A DNA stretch of 64,000 nt, taken from assembly GCA_024434165.1 (NCBI GenBank), contig QMIW01000001.1:62001-126000 (forward strand). Reading direction: 5' to 3'. This DNA is from Chloroflexota bacterium. GTDB taxonomy: Bacteria; Chloroflexota; Anaerolineae; Anaerolineales; Villigracilaceae. Shown piece after piece: positions 7,598-15,605 of this stretch (the first letter of the stretch is position 1; every line of letters starts with the position of its first letter). The notes below the pieces were generated by a model. The model searched no databases. It saw nothing but the letters and a program-made list of their open reading frames with translations, and had not been told where the DNA came from. The position numbers and the translations under genes were made by a program.

Positions 7598-10015
7598 TTA
7601 CTTTTTCGTCGCCATGCTTGCGCGGACGAAGGCAAACAAGCCTCTAAAAAAGCGCCCATTAATTATCGTCAGAAGCGCTTCCAGTTTTGCACGGTTGAAG
7701 GCTCCGCCCATCATCAACATGCTGCGCAAGGGCATTTCCTGAACCATGTGCGCCATCATCGCGCCTGTTGGCGTATCTTCCTTGTCTTTGATCATCTTGC
7801 CAATCTGGTCTTTCATCATTTGGAACAGTTGCCTGCCAATGAACGAGCCGCTCATTTCACTGATGGGCGTATTGAGCGTGTACATCCCTTTGGGGGTTGG
7901 CGCATTAGCAGGGATGGGTCTCCCAAGCAGGGCTTCAAAATCCTTTTGACTGACGGATGCTCCTTTGGGGAAGTCGTAATAGGCGGCGAGCCGCTCCCTG
8001 TCAGCGGGGAAAGAAGCCTGCTGGTTAGAATCAAGCCGAATGGTCGCAGTGAGGCGGATGTCGCGTGAGGAAGCGCCGACGAGAATCTCGAAGTCGCCCG
8101 CCTCCACAATCCAATCGCACTGAGTCACATCATAAAACGCGAAGGCGCGGCGGTTCAACTCGATGCTCACTTCTTTTTCTTCGCCAGGCTGAAGTTCAAC
8201 TTTGATAAATCCATTGAGTTCTTTTTGCGGACGGAATGCGGTGGATTCGACATCCCGCACATAGACCTGCGCCGCTTCTTTTCCTAACCTATTGCCTGTG
8301 TTCTTGACCTTGAACGTTATCTTCGCTGAATCCTTTTCCGCTTTCACAGACAGGTCGCGGTACTCGAACGCAGTGTAACTCAAGCCATGCCCGAATGGAA
8401 ACAGCACGTCCTGACCGACGGTATCGTAATAGCGATAGCCAACGTAAATGCTTTCGCGGTATTCGACCACTTCGGGACCGCCAGGGTAAGGCTGGGCGGG
8501 AGTATCGGAAAATTTCAGGGGGAAGGTCTCAGCGAGTTTGCCGCTGGGGTTGACCCTGCCCGTGATAGTATCGGCAAGCGCGCCCGCGCCCGCCTGCCCG
8601 CCGAGGTAGCCTTCCAAAATGGCAGGCACATCATCCACCCAGGGCATTTCAACGGGCGCGCCGTTGCTCAACACGACGATAACTTTTTGATGCGCGGCAG
8701 CAAGGCGCTGAATGAGCGCGTTGTGACCAGACGGCATGTGCATGTGGGCGCGGTCAATGCCTTCGGTTTCGTACATATCGGGCAGCCCCGCGCAGACGAT
8801 GGCGACATCCGCTTTCCCTGCGGTTTCAATGGCTTCCTGAATCAGGGTGTCATCGGCGGCGTCGCCTTTTTCGGTGTAGCCCGCCGCGTACAGGATGTTT
8901 TCTGCGCCGATGAGTTTGACCAGTTCATCGTGGAGATTATCCAATTGGGTGGGGTTCATCAACGAACTGCCCGCGCCCTGGTAACGAGGCGTTTTCGCAA
9001 AGCGCCCAATCAGGGCGATTTTGGTATTGGCGGGAAAGGGCAGGAGTTGCCCATCGTTTTTGAGCAATACCGCACCTTCGGCGGCGGCGCGGCGTGCCAG
9101 TTCGTGATGCGCCTGTTTGTCGTAGGTGAAATCCTTTGAGAGGGTTTCATCGGCTTTGAAAATCAATGTCAAAATGCGTTCCACCGCGCGGTCGAGAACA
9201 GTGACATCCAACTCGCCAGATTTGACAGCCGCGATGATGCGTTCATCGTTTCCGTTTGGCGTACCAGGCATTTCGAGTTCCACGCCTGCGTTAAGAGCAT
9301 CCACGCGCTCGTTCATCGCGCCCCAGTCGGTGACAACCAATCCTTGATGCCCCCACTCTTCCTTGAGAATGTCGGTCATCAGATATTTGTTTTCGCAGGC
9401 GTAGGTCCCGTTGATGCGGTTGTAGGAACACATCACCGTCCAGGGTTGGGACTCCTTGACGGCGATCTCAAAACCCGCCAGATAGATTTCGCGCATAGCG
9501 CGTTCATCTACGACCGAGTCGCCGGTCATGCGGCGGTGTTCCTGATTGTTGAGGGCGTAATGTTTCATGGAAGTCCCCACGCCCTGACTCTGCACGCCGT
9601 TGATATGACTCTTGGCGATTTCGCCTGTGAGATACGGGTCTTCGGAGAAATACTCAAAATTGCGACCACACAAGGGAGAACGTTTGATATTGATGCCGGG
9701 TCCCAGGATAACGCCGACTTTTTCCTGACGGCATTCTTGTCCCAATGCTTTTCCGACTTCAAAGATCAAGTCTCGGTTCCATGTGGCCGCAAGCGCGGAG
9801 GCGGTGGGGAAACAGGTAGCGGGAACGCTTTCATTCAAGCCCACATGGTCTGCTTCCCCAGCCTGTTTTCGCAAACCATGTGGACCGTCTGTGACCATGA
9901 TGGATGGGATTTTGAGACGATCAATCCCTTTGAGATGCCAGAAATCTTTGCCAGAGCAAAGCGCGGCTTTTTCTTCAAGAGTCATTTGCGAAATGATGGA
10001 ATTGACGTTTTTCAT
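7598..10015 (-). CDS. Glycoside hydrolase family 3, beta-glucosidase-like (copy A)
   Basis: 805 residues. The N-terminal TIM-barrel part contains ILGPGINIKRSPLCGRNFEYFSED-type substrate-loop sequence, KHYALNNQE and the nucleophile aspartate in LVVTDWGAMNER (about residue 230). The alpha/beta sandwich has the acid/base region ETEGIDR, and a fibronectin-III-like domain follows (VKNTGNRLGKEAAQVYVRD). No signal peptide is seen, so it should act in the cytoplasm on imported oligosaccharides. About 120 residues beyond the Fn3 domain are shared with the neighbouring copy but are not part of the textbook GH3 core. It follows the paralogous gene by 30 bases in the same operon as a sugar symporter. Confidence 0.93.
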   Translation of the reverse strand: MKNVNSIISQMTLEEKAALCSGKDFWHLKGIDRLKIPSIMVTDGPHGLRKQAGEADHVGLNESVPATCFPTASALAATWNRDLIFEVGKALGQECRQEKVGVILGPGINIKRSPLCGRNFEYFSEDPYLTGEIAKSHINGVQSQGVGTSMKHYALNNQEHRRMTGDSVVDERAMREIYLAGFEIAVKESQPWTVMCSYNRINGTYACENKYLMTDILKEEWGHQGLVVTDWGAMNERVDALNAGVELEMPGTPNGNDERIIAAVKSGELDVTVLDRAVERILTLIFKADETLSKDFTYDKQAHHELARRAAAEGAVLLKNDGQLLPFPANTKIALIGRFAKTPRYQGAGSSLMNPTQLDNLHDELVKLIGAENILYAAGYTEKGDAADDTLIQEAIETAGKADVAIVCAGLPDMYETEGIDRAHMHMPSGHNALIQRLAAAHQKVIVVLSNGAPVEMPWVDDVPAILEGYLGGQAGAGALADTITGRVNPSGKLAETFPLKFSDTPAQPYPGGPEVVEYRESIYVGYRYYDTVGQDVLFPFGHGLSYTAFEYRDLSVKAEKDSAKITFKVKNTGNRLGKEAAQVYVRDVESTAFRPQKELNGFIKVELQPGEEKEVSIELNRRAFAFYDVTQCDWIVEAGDFEILVGASSRDIRLTATIRLDSNQQASFPADRERLAAYYDFPKGASVSQKDFEALLGRPIPANAPTPKGMYTLNTPISEMSGSFIGRQLFQMMKDQIGKMIKDKEDTPTGAMMAHMVQEMPLRSMLMMGGAFNRAKLEALLTIINGRFFRGLFAFVRASMATKK

Positions 10016-10045
10016 GGATTATCTTTTTTACACAGAATTAACTTT

Positions 10046-12463
10046 CTATTTTCTTACCAGCGACTTGACCAATGCGCCAAAGCCGCGCAAGCCCCTGCCG
10101 TTAATCATCATCAACAACGCTTCCAGTGTCCCGCGCTTGATCGCGCCGTTGGTCATCATCAGCATGGCGCGCAGGGGCATTTCCTTGAGCATGTTCTCGA
10201 CCATCGCCAGCAGGGGATTATCGGGGTCGTTTCCGCCTACCATCTTTTTGACCTGCGCGTTCATCAGGTTGAGCAGTTGACGGGCAAGCCATGAATCGCT
10301 CATGTCGCCGAAGGGCGTGTTGAGGGTGTAACTGCCCTTTTGCGGCTTCGTATTTTCGGGCAGGGGTTTTCCATAGAGCGCGGCAAAAGTGTCGCGGGAG
10401 ATGGGCGCAGGGGTCAGAGAAAAGTACGGGGCGAGGGCGGCTCTGTCAGTGTAAGCAGAAGCCTGCTGGTCAGAATCCAGCCGAAGGGTCGTTTTGAGGC
10501 GAATGTCCTGGGAGGATGCGCCCACCAAAATCTCGAAGTCGCCCGTTTCCAGAATCCAATCCTTTTTTCCGACATCGTAAAAGGAAAAGGCGCGGCGGTC
10601 GAGTTCGATTGTCACAGACTTTTCTTCTTTGGGCTGGAGATGGACTTTGGCAAAGCCCTTGAGTTCTTTGAACGGGCGAAAGTGGCTGGATTCGACATCC
10701 CGAACATAGACCTGCGCCGCTTCTTTTCCTGACCTGTTGCCCGTGTTCCGTACCTTGAATGTGACCGAGGCTGAATCGTTACGCGCCTGAATAGACAGCT
10801 CGCGGTATGCAAAGGTGGTGTAACTCAAGCCATGCCCGAAGGGGAACAGGACGGGTGCATTGGCGGTGTCGTAATAGCGATAACCAACGTAAATGCTTTC
10901 ACGATATTCGACGGCAGAGGGACCGCCGGGGAAATAAGGGTGAGATGGATTGTCTTCCAGTTTGATGGGGAAGGTCTCGCCGATTTTGCCACTGGGGTTG
11001 ACCTTGCCAAGCAGAATATCCGCTTGTGCGCTTGCTCCCGCCTGCCCCGCAAGATAGCCTTCGAGAACGGCAGACACGTTGTTGATCCAGGGCATTTCGA
11101 GCGGGTTGCCGTTGCTAAGCAGGACAATGACTTTCTTGTGCGCGGCAGCGACTTTTTCGATGAGTGCGGTGTGCGAAGCGTGAAGTTTCATGCTGGGCTG
11201 GTCGCCGCCTTCCGCGACTGCAACGCCAACCATGACAACGACATAATCGGCTTTGGCGGCAACTTCAAGGGCTTCAGCGAGAAGGGCTTCATCAATGGGC
11301 GCCCTGTCTTTTTCGGGGAAGCCGGGCGCGTACAACACATTGGACTCACCGATGCGCTCGACCATTTCATCGTACAGGTTGTCCACCATCGTGGGGTTGG
11401 TCAGTGAACTGCCCGTGCCTTGGAAACGCGGCTTTTTCGCAAAGTGACCGAGCAGGGCAACCTTGGCAGTTTCGGGGATGGGCAGAATCTGGTTTTCGTT
11501 TTTGAGCAAGACCGTGCCTTCTTCGGCGATGCGGCGGGCGAGATCGTGATGCGCCTGCTTGTTGTAAGTGAAATCGCCTTTGGCGAACGTCTCTTGCGCT
11601 TTGAAGATGAGCGCGAGCATGCGCTCCACGGCGCGGTCGAGGGTGGCTTCGGGCAAATCCCCCGCCCTGACCGCCGCGAGGATGGCACGCTGGTTATCCG
11701 TTGCAGGACCCGGCATTTCGAGGTCAATTTCCGCTTTCAACCCGGCAACGCGGTCATTAACCGAACCCCAGTCGGAAAGCACAACTCCTTGAAAGCCCCA
11801 CTCCTTTTTCAAGATGTCGCGGATAAGAAACGGATTTTCGGAGCAGTATGTACCATTGACGAGCGTGTACGCGTTCATCACCGTCCAGGGCTGGGCATCT
11901 TTGACGATGGTCTCGAAGCCCGCCAGGTAGATTTCTCGCAGGGCGCGTTCATCCACTACGGCGTTGATGGTCATGCGGCGGTATTCCTGATTGCCAACTG
12001 CAAAGTGCTTCAGCGATGCGCCGATCCCCTGACTCTCAATGCCCATGATGAGTTGCTTCGCCATTTCTCCCGCGAAATAGGGGTCTTCGGAGTAGTAGTC
12101 GTAGTTGCGTCCGCCAAGCGGGGAACGCTTGATGTTGATGCCAGGTCCGAGCAGGATGCTGACTTTTTCCTGACGGCATTCTTCGCCGAGGGCGACTCCC
12201 ATCTCGTGGATGAGTTCGCGGTTCCAGGTCGCTGCCTGGATGACGGCAGGCGGGAAACAGGTGGCTGGGATGCTGTTACTCATCCCGGCGAAGTCGGTTG
12301 CTTCGCCTGCCTGCTTCTGCACGCCGTGCGGTCCATTGGTCATCAAAATGGAAGGAATGCCCAGCCGTTCGATGGCTTGGGTCTGCCACATGTTCAGCCC
12401 GGCGACGAGCGCTGCTTTTTCTTCAAGCTTAAGTTGGGAGAGGAGAGTTTTGGGGTCTTGCAT
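10046..12463 (-). CDS. Glycoside hydrolase family 3, beta-glucosidase-like (copy B)
   Basis: 805 residues, the same length and domain order as the adjacent copy A, so a tandem duplication that has diverged. The nucleophile segment is VVLSDWGSVNDR and the acid/base region is AEGGDQ instead of ETEGIDR, suggesting altered specificity. The Fn3-like domain and the extra C-terminal tail (GSYTLNTPFGDMSDSW) are kept. No signal peptide. The ATG has AAGGA seven bases upstream. Likely hydrolyses beta-linked di- or oligosaccharides delivered by the GPH transporter. Confidence 0.92.
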   Translation of the reverse strand: MQDPKTLLSQLKLEEKAALVAGLNMWQTQAIERLGIPSILMTNGPHGVQKQAGEATDFAGMSNSIPATCFPPAVIQAATWNRELIHEMGVALGEECRQEKVSILLGPGINIKRSPLGGRNYDYYSEDPYFAGEMAKQLIMGIESQGIGASLKHFAVGNQEYRRMTINAVVDERALREIYLAGFETIVKDAQPWTVMNAYTLVNGTYCSENPFLIRDILKKEWGFQGVVLSDWGSVNDRVAGLKAEIDLEMPGPATDNQRAILAAVRAGDLPEATLDRAVERMLALIFKAQETFAKGDFTYNKQAHHDLARRIAEEGTVLLKNENQILPIPETAKVALLGHFAKKPRFQGTGSSLTNPTMVDNLYDEMVERIGESNVLYAPGFPEKDRAPIDEALLAEALEVAAKADYVVVMVGVAVAEGGDQPSMKLHASHTALIEKVAAAHKKVIVLLSNGNPLEMPWINNVSAVLEGYLAGQAGASAQADILLGKVNPSGKIGETFPIKLEDNPSHPYFPGGPSAVEYRESIYVGYRYYDTANAPVLFPFGHGLSYTTFAYRELSIQARNDSASVTFKVRNTGNRSGKEAAQVYVRDVESSHFRPFKELKGFAKVHLQPKEEKSVTIELDRRAFSFYDVGKKDWILETGDFEILVGASSQDIRLKTTLRLDSDQQASAYTDRAALAPYFSLTPAPISRDTFAALYGKPLPENTKPQKGSYTLNTPFGDMSDSWLARQLLNLMNAQVKKMVGGNDPDNPLLAMVENMLKEMPLRAMLMMTNGAIKRGTLEALLMMINGRGLRGFGALVKSLVRK

Positions 12464-12481
12464 AAAAATTCCTTGTCAAAT

Positions 12482-12530
12482 GACCGTGGATAATAGACCG
12501 TTGCCCATCGTCCACGGTCTTCGGTCTATT
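12482..12530. repeat. Intergenic self-complementary repeat, homologous to 59319-59364
   Basis: The spacer contains two complementary word pairs in crossing order: GACCGTGGA (12482-12490) with TCCACGGTC (12511-12519), and AATAGACC (12492-12499) with GGTCTATT (12523-12530). The same words with few changes occur before nuoN, so this is a dispersed repeat. Its end overlaps the last codons of the PAP2 gene. Confidence 0.7.
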
Positions 12531-13329
12531 GTACAAACTTGTTTTTCAGGAACCAGAACCAGAGCAAGGTCTGACCCGCGCCGAACAGGGTGTCAGAGGC
12601 GAAGTGCGCGCCAATCACCACGCGGCTGAGCGCGCCGACGATGCCCCACAGCAAAAGCACAGGAAGCAGGATATTACGGGCGTTACTTCCTTTTTTCAAG
12701 AAGAGGATAAATCCTATCACTACAAACGAAAGCGCGGTATGCCCGGAGATGAAGGAGTGATGTCCGTTATTGCCTTGCGGCAGGTACCAGGGTGTGAACA
12801 AGGCAGTATTCCCGGCGTCAAGAATATCGCGGTATGTCCAGCGTCCCCAGGGAATCTTGATCGCCCAGACCGTCACGAAGCCTGCAACAAACATGAGCGT
12901 CAAACCGACTTTGGCGGCGTTTTTGTACTGGCTGACGGTTTCCAGTGGGAAGCGGCGCAGGATAACTTGCCCTAGAATCAGCGTGAGGATTGCAACACCA
13001 ATGACCACAGCGAAATTGACTTCTGCCCCAGTTTGCAAGCCGAAGGCATCCCCGAAAAAGCCCAGCCCGGCGAAGGCGGTCAGAAGGAAAAGCCCGATCA
13101 CGCCGAGGATGCTTTTGGTGTTTTTCTCAACACGATAAGTGCGTAGGAGAATGCTGCCAGACAAAAAGCCGAGAAATGAACCAGGTAGTTGTCCGTAACC
13201 TTCGAGAAAATGCGCCCAGCCCGATTCGGGGTCATAGAGCGCTTGTGAGATTTGCCAGTCGGTGAAAGCAAAGATGACTGCCAGCAGTACAAATACAGTA
13301 ACCGAAATCCAGAGTGCCTTGTTTTTCAT
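12526..13329 (-). CDS. PAP2-family membrane phosphatase
   Basis: 267 residues with about six hydrophobic helices. Motif 2 appears as SFISGHTA (canonical PSGH, Pro changed to Ile) and motif 3 as SRVVIGAHFASD, matching SRxxxxxHxxxD. Motif 1 is only loosely present (KIPWGRW before motif 2). The family removes phosphate from lipid or sugar phosphates on the outer face of the membrane. A GGAG site precedes the ATG at 13329. It lies between the symporter and GH3 genes; its role in that locus is not obvious. Confidence 0.83.
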   Translation of the reverse strand: MKNKALWISVTVFVLLAVIFAFTDWQISQALYDPESGWAHFLEGYGQLPGSFLGFLSGSILLRTYRVEKNTKSILGVIGLFLLTAFAGLGFFGDAFGLQTGAEVNFAVVIGVAILTLILGQVILRRFPLETVSQYKNAAKVGLTLMFVAGFVTVWAIKIPWGRWTYRDILDAGNTALFTPWYLPQGNNGHHSFISGHTALSFVVIGFILFLKKGSNARNILLPVLLLWGIVGALSRVVIGAHFASDTLFGAGQTLLWFWFLKNKFVQ

Positions 13330-13364
13330 GCGATTTCTCCTTTGGGGTTTGGGTAAGTGTTACA

Positions 13365-13401
13365 AAAACAGCCAGAGCAAATAAGTTGCAATGGCTGTTT
13401 T
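13365..13401 (-). terminator. Terminator-like hairpin after the GPH symporter gene
   Basis: A 10-bp stem, AAAACAGCCA with TGGCTGTTTT, and a 17-base loop. On the minus strand the stem runs into five T. It lies between the symporter and PAP2 genes and may reduce read-through to the hydrolases. Confidence 0.65.
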
Positions 13402-13429
13402 GTGATATACCGATGATGCTCCCTGATAA

Positions 13430-14821
13430 TTATTTGAAATGGAATTCTTCAGGCAGAAGTTTGAAGGCTTCTTCGCGTGTAATTTCGCCGTTATTGGCTT
13501 GCGCCATGACCTGCACATGGTTATCGCGCAGTTTGAACATTCTCAGCAACGGCAGGGAAAGCAACGCGCCAAAAATGGGGAAGATGGAATACATGAACCA
13601 GATGCCGTTCAGCGTCTCCGCTGATTGAACCGCGCCCGTGCCTTCCATAAACCCGAAGTAAGCCAGTCCAGCCATCGCAATGCTCGCCGAAAGTCCGTTC
13701 ATCAACTTGGTGGCAAAGGTTTGCAGCGAGAAGGTGATACCTTCGGCGCGCTCGCCAGTCTTGAAGGTTCCATATTCGACGCAATCCGGGGTAAACATGA
13801 ACATCATGATGCCTGTCAGCGCCGCACCAATACTGCGCAGGAGCAGGAGAACCATAAAGAGGGGGTAATTCTCGTATCCGGCAAAATAGATGATCAGGCT
13901 GAAAACGATATACCAGATGATGGAGAAGACATACAGGTTGAATTTGCCAAAACGTTTGGAAAGCGCAGGGACAAATCCCGCCAGCAGAACCATTGGGAGG
14001 ATGGTAATTCCAAGAAGCGCAGTCGCCGCTTCAGCGCCGCCGAGATTGTTGACCGCAAAAAATGGCGTGATGGTAAAAGCGGAATTGGTCAAAAAGTAGA
14101 TCACCATCGAAGCGTAAAAAATGAAAAGGTACTTGTTGCCTTTGAGATATTTCCAAATCGCATCCAGCGATGGCGCTTCTTCTTTGCGGCTGAGAATGCG
14201 TTCCTTCGCCAGCCCGGTAATGGGAAACATGGTCGCCACCCCCACGATTGCCAGTCCAATCGCGGTGGGAAGCCAGCCGAGGTTGGGATATAGCATAGGC
14301 ACGCCAAGCGCGATAATCATCGCGCCGAGCATTCCGCCCAAACGCCCAATGGAAATCAGGACGGTGCGCTCCTGGATGTTTTCGGTCATCGCTGTGGTCA
14401 GGGCAAAGACAGGCGCGTCACATAAGGTGTATGCCAGATCCCAAAGCAGGTAGGCAATAACCGTCCACGCGATTTTTGCCCCCAGGGACATCGAGGCGGG
14501 CATGGCAAAAATCATAACAGTTGTGATTGCAATTGGCAGCACAGAGCCGCGCACCCAGGGCAGGAATTTTCCACTCTTGGGCTTGGAACGGTCAATGATT
14601 ACGCCAAAGAGCGGGTCGTTGACTGCATCCCAGACTTTAGCGACCAGGAAGATGGTCGCTACTGCGGCGGCGGTAATTCCCTGATCGGTCAGGAAGATTT
14701 GAAGAAAGTTCAATACAAGAATGTAAAAAACATTCTGCCCGAAGAAATAAAAACCATAGGCGGTACGTTCTGCTTTTGAAGTTTGAAAAGCGATGGGGGG
14801 ATTACCTGCTTGCGCTGCCAT
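13430..14821 (-). CDS. GPH-family sugar:cation symporter (MelB/XylP-like)
   Basis: 463 residues with twelve hydrophobic helices. The segment WDAVNDPLFGVIIDRSK is the signature loop of glycoside-pentoside-hexuronide symporters, and YGFYFFGQN lies in helix 1. These proteins import glycosides with Na+ or H+. The frame is open 18 codons further upstream, but the ATG at 14821 has a perfect GGAGG and yields MAAQAGNPPI, so the shorter start is chosen. First gene of a minus-strand carbohydrate locus with two GH3 enzymes, divergent from a TetR regulator whose probable operator lies in the shared promoter region. Confidence 0.92.
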   Translation of the reverse strand: MAAQAGNPPIAFQTSKAERTAYGFYFFGQNVFYILVLNFLQIFLTDQGITAAAVATIFLVAKVWDAVNDPLFGVIIDRSKPKSGKFLPWVRGSVLPIAITTVMIFAMPASMSLGAKIAWTVIAYLLWDLAYTLCDAPVFALTTAMTENIQERTVLISIGRLGGMLGAMIIALGVPMLYPNLGWLPTAIGLAIVGVATMFPITGLAKERILSRKEEAPSLDAIWKYLKGNKYLFIFYASMVIYFLTNSAFTITPFFAVNNLGGAEAATALLGITILPMVLLAGFVPALSKRFGKFNLYVFSIIWYIVFSLIIYFAGYENYPLFMVLLLLRSIGAALTGIMMFMFTPDCVEYGTFKTGERAEGITFSLQTFATKLMNGLSASIAMAGLAYFGFMEGTGAVQSAETLNGIWFMYSIFPIFGALLSLPLLRMFKLRDNHVQVMAQANNGEITREEAFKLLPEEFHFK

Positions 14822-14877
14822 TGTTCCTCCGAATGAGTGAAATAGGACGCTGAATCGAGAATCGCATTGTAACACCG

Positions 14878-14899
14878 TTACCTAACTTGCGCTAGGTAA
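14878..14899. promoter_or_regulatory. Palindromic operator between the symporter and TetR genes
   Basis: Inverted repeat TTACCTA (14878-14884) and TAGGTAA (14893-14899) around an 8-base centre. It lies just upstream of the -10 box of the TetR gene and about 60 bases before the symporter start, where a dimeric TetR protein could control both directions. Binding is inferred. Confidence 0.65.
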
Positions 14900-14914
14900 G
14901 TAATGAGAAAGAGT

Positions 14915-14920
14915 TATAAT
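14915..14920 (+). promoter_or_regulatory. -10 box of the TetR gene (leaderless transcript expected)
   Basis: Consensus TATAAT ends seven bases before the ATG at 14928, so transcription should start at or within a base or two of the start codon. No Shine-Dalgarno sequence is present. The operator at 14878-14899 covers the -35 region. Confidence 0.65.
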
Positions 14921-14927
14921 ACATGGC

Positions 14928-15545
14928 ATGAACAAATACAATAGTACAACCAAGAAAAAACGAGTGCGGCGGGATCGTACCGAAGAAATACTGGAAACCG
15001 CCACACGCCTTTTTAGCGAACATGGGTATCAAGGCACGACCTTCTCGCTCCTTGCCGAAGCAGTCCAATTGACCGAGCCGGGCGTTCTGCATTACTTCCC
15101 CAGCAAAATCCATTTATTGCAGGGCGTGTTGGAATATCACGAACAAAAAAATGCCGAAAGATATCTTTCCATGCTTCAGGCAGAGAAGAAAAATATCCCG
15201 GACTTGTTCAGCCTGTTGGAAGACCTGGTTGCTGAAAACGAGAAAATCCCCGGGTTGATTCAACTCTTCACGGTGCTGGTCAGTGAAAGCATCCGCAGCG
15301 ATCACCCCGCCCACGATTATTTTATCGAGCGTTACCGCCGCGTCAGGGAGGGCTATGTCAACCAATTTTTTGGGGAAATCAAGGACAAAATCCGCCCGGA
15401 TGTGGACCTGAATGAACTGACCATATTAATTCTGGCGGTCATGGATGGACTGCAAATCCAATGGCTGCTTGATCCCAAGAAAGTGGATATGGTAGCGGTC
15501 TATCGCTTATTCTCTAAAATCATTGTTGAGTATTTGGAAAATTGA
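14928..15545 (+). CDS. TetR family transcriptional regulator
   Basis: 205 residues. The N-terminal DNA-binding domain is canonical: ILETATRLFSEHGYQGTT, then SLLAEAVQLTEPGVLHYFPSK as helix-turn-helix. The C-terminal helical domain would bind a ligand and dimerise. Divergent from the GPH symporter gene; with the palindrome in between, it is most likely an autoregulated repressor of the beta-glucoside locus. The start has no ribosome binding site but a -10 box seven bases upstream, pointing to leaderless translation. Confidence 0.92.
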   Translation: MNKYNSTTKKKRVRRDRTEEILETATRLFSEHGYQGTTFSLLAEAVQLTEPGVLHYFPSKIHLLQGVLEYHEQKNAERYLSMLQAEKKNIPDLFSLLEDLVAENEKIPGLIQLFTVLVSESIRSDHPAHDYFIERYRRVREGYVNQFFGEIKDKIRPDVDLNELTILILAVMDGLQIQWLLDPKKVDMVAVYRLFSKIIVEYLEN

Positions 15546-15593
15546 TCGCCTAAGAAGCAAGGACTTCTTCAACGACAGGGATGTCATTGACGC

Positions 15594-15599
15594 TATAAT
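15594..15599 (+). promoter_or_regulatory. -10 box of the first two-component operon (leaderless transcript expected)
   Basis: TATAAT ends six bases before the ATG at 15606, and no ribosome binding site is seen. The arrangement matches the TetR gene 680 bases upstream. No good -35 hexamer was found. Confidence 0.6.
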
Positions 15600-15605
15600 A
15601 GCGGC

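Noticed and set aside
11420-12493. 357-residue plus-strand frame opposite GH3 copy B
   Set aside because: Mirror of the GH3 coding strand; no recognisable motif or start signal.
14822-14875. Upstream ATG extending the GPH symporter by 18 residues
   Set aside because: The extension is not family-like and the inner ATG has a perfect GGAGG.
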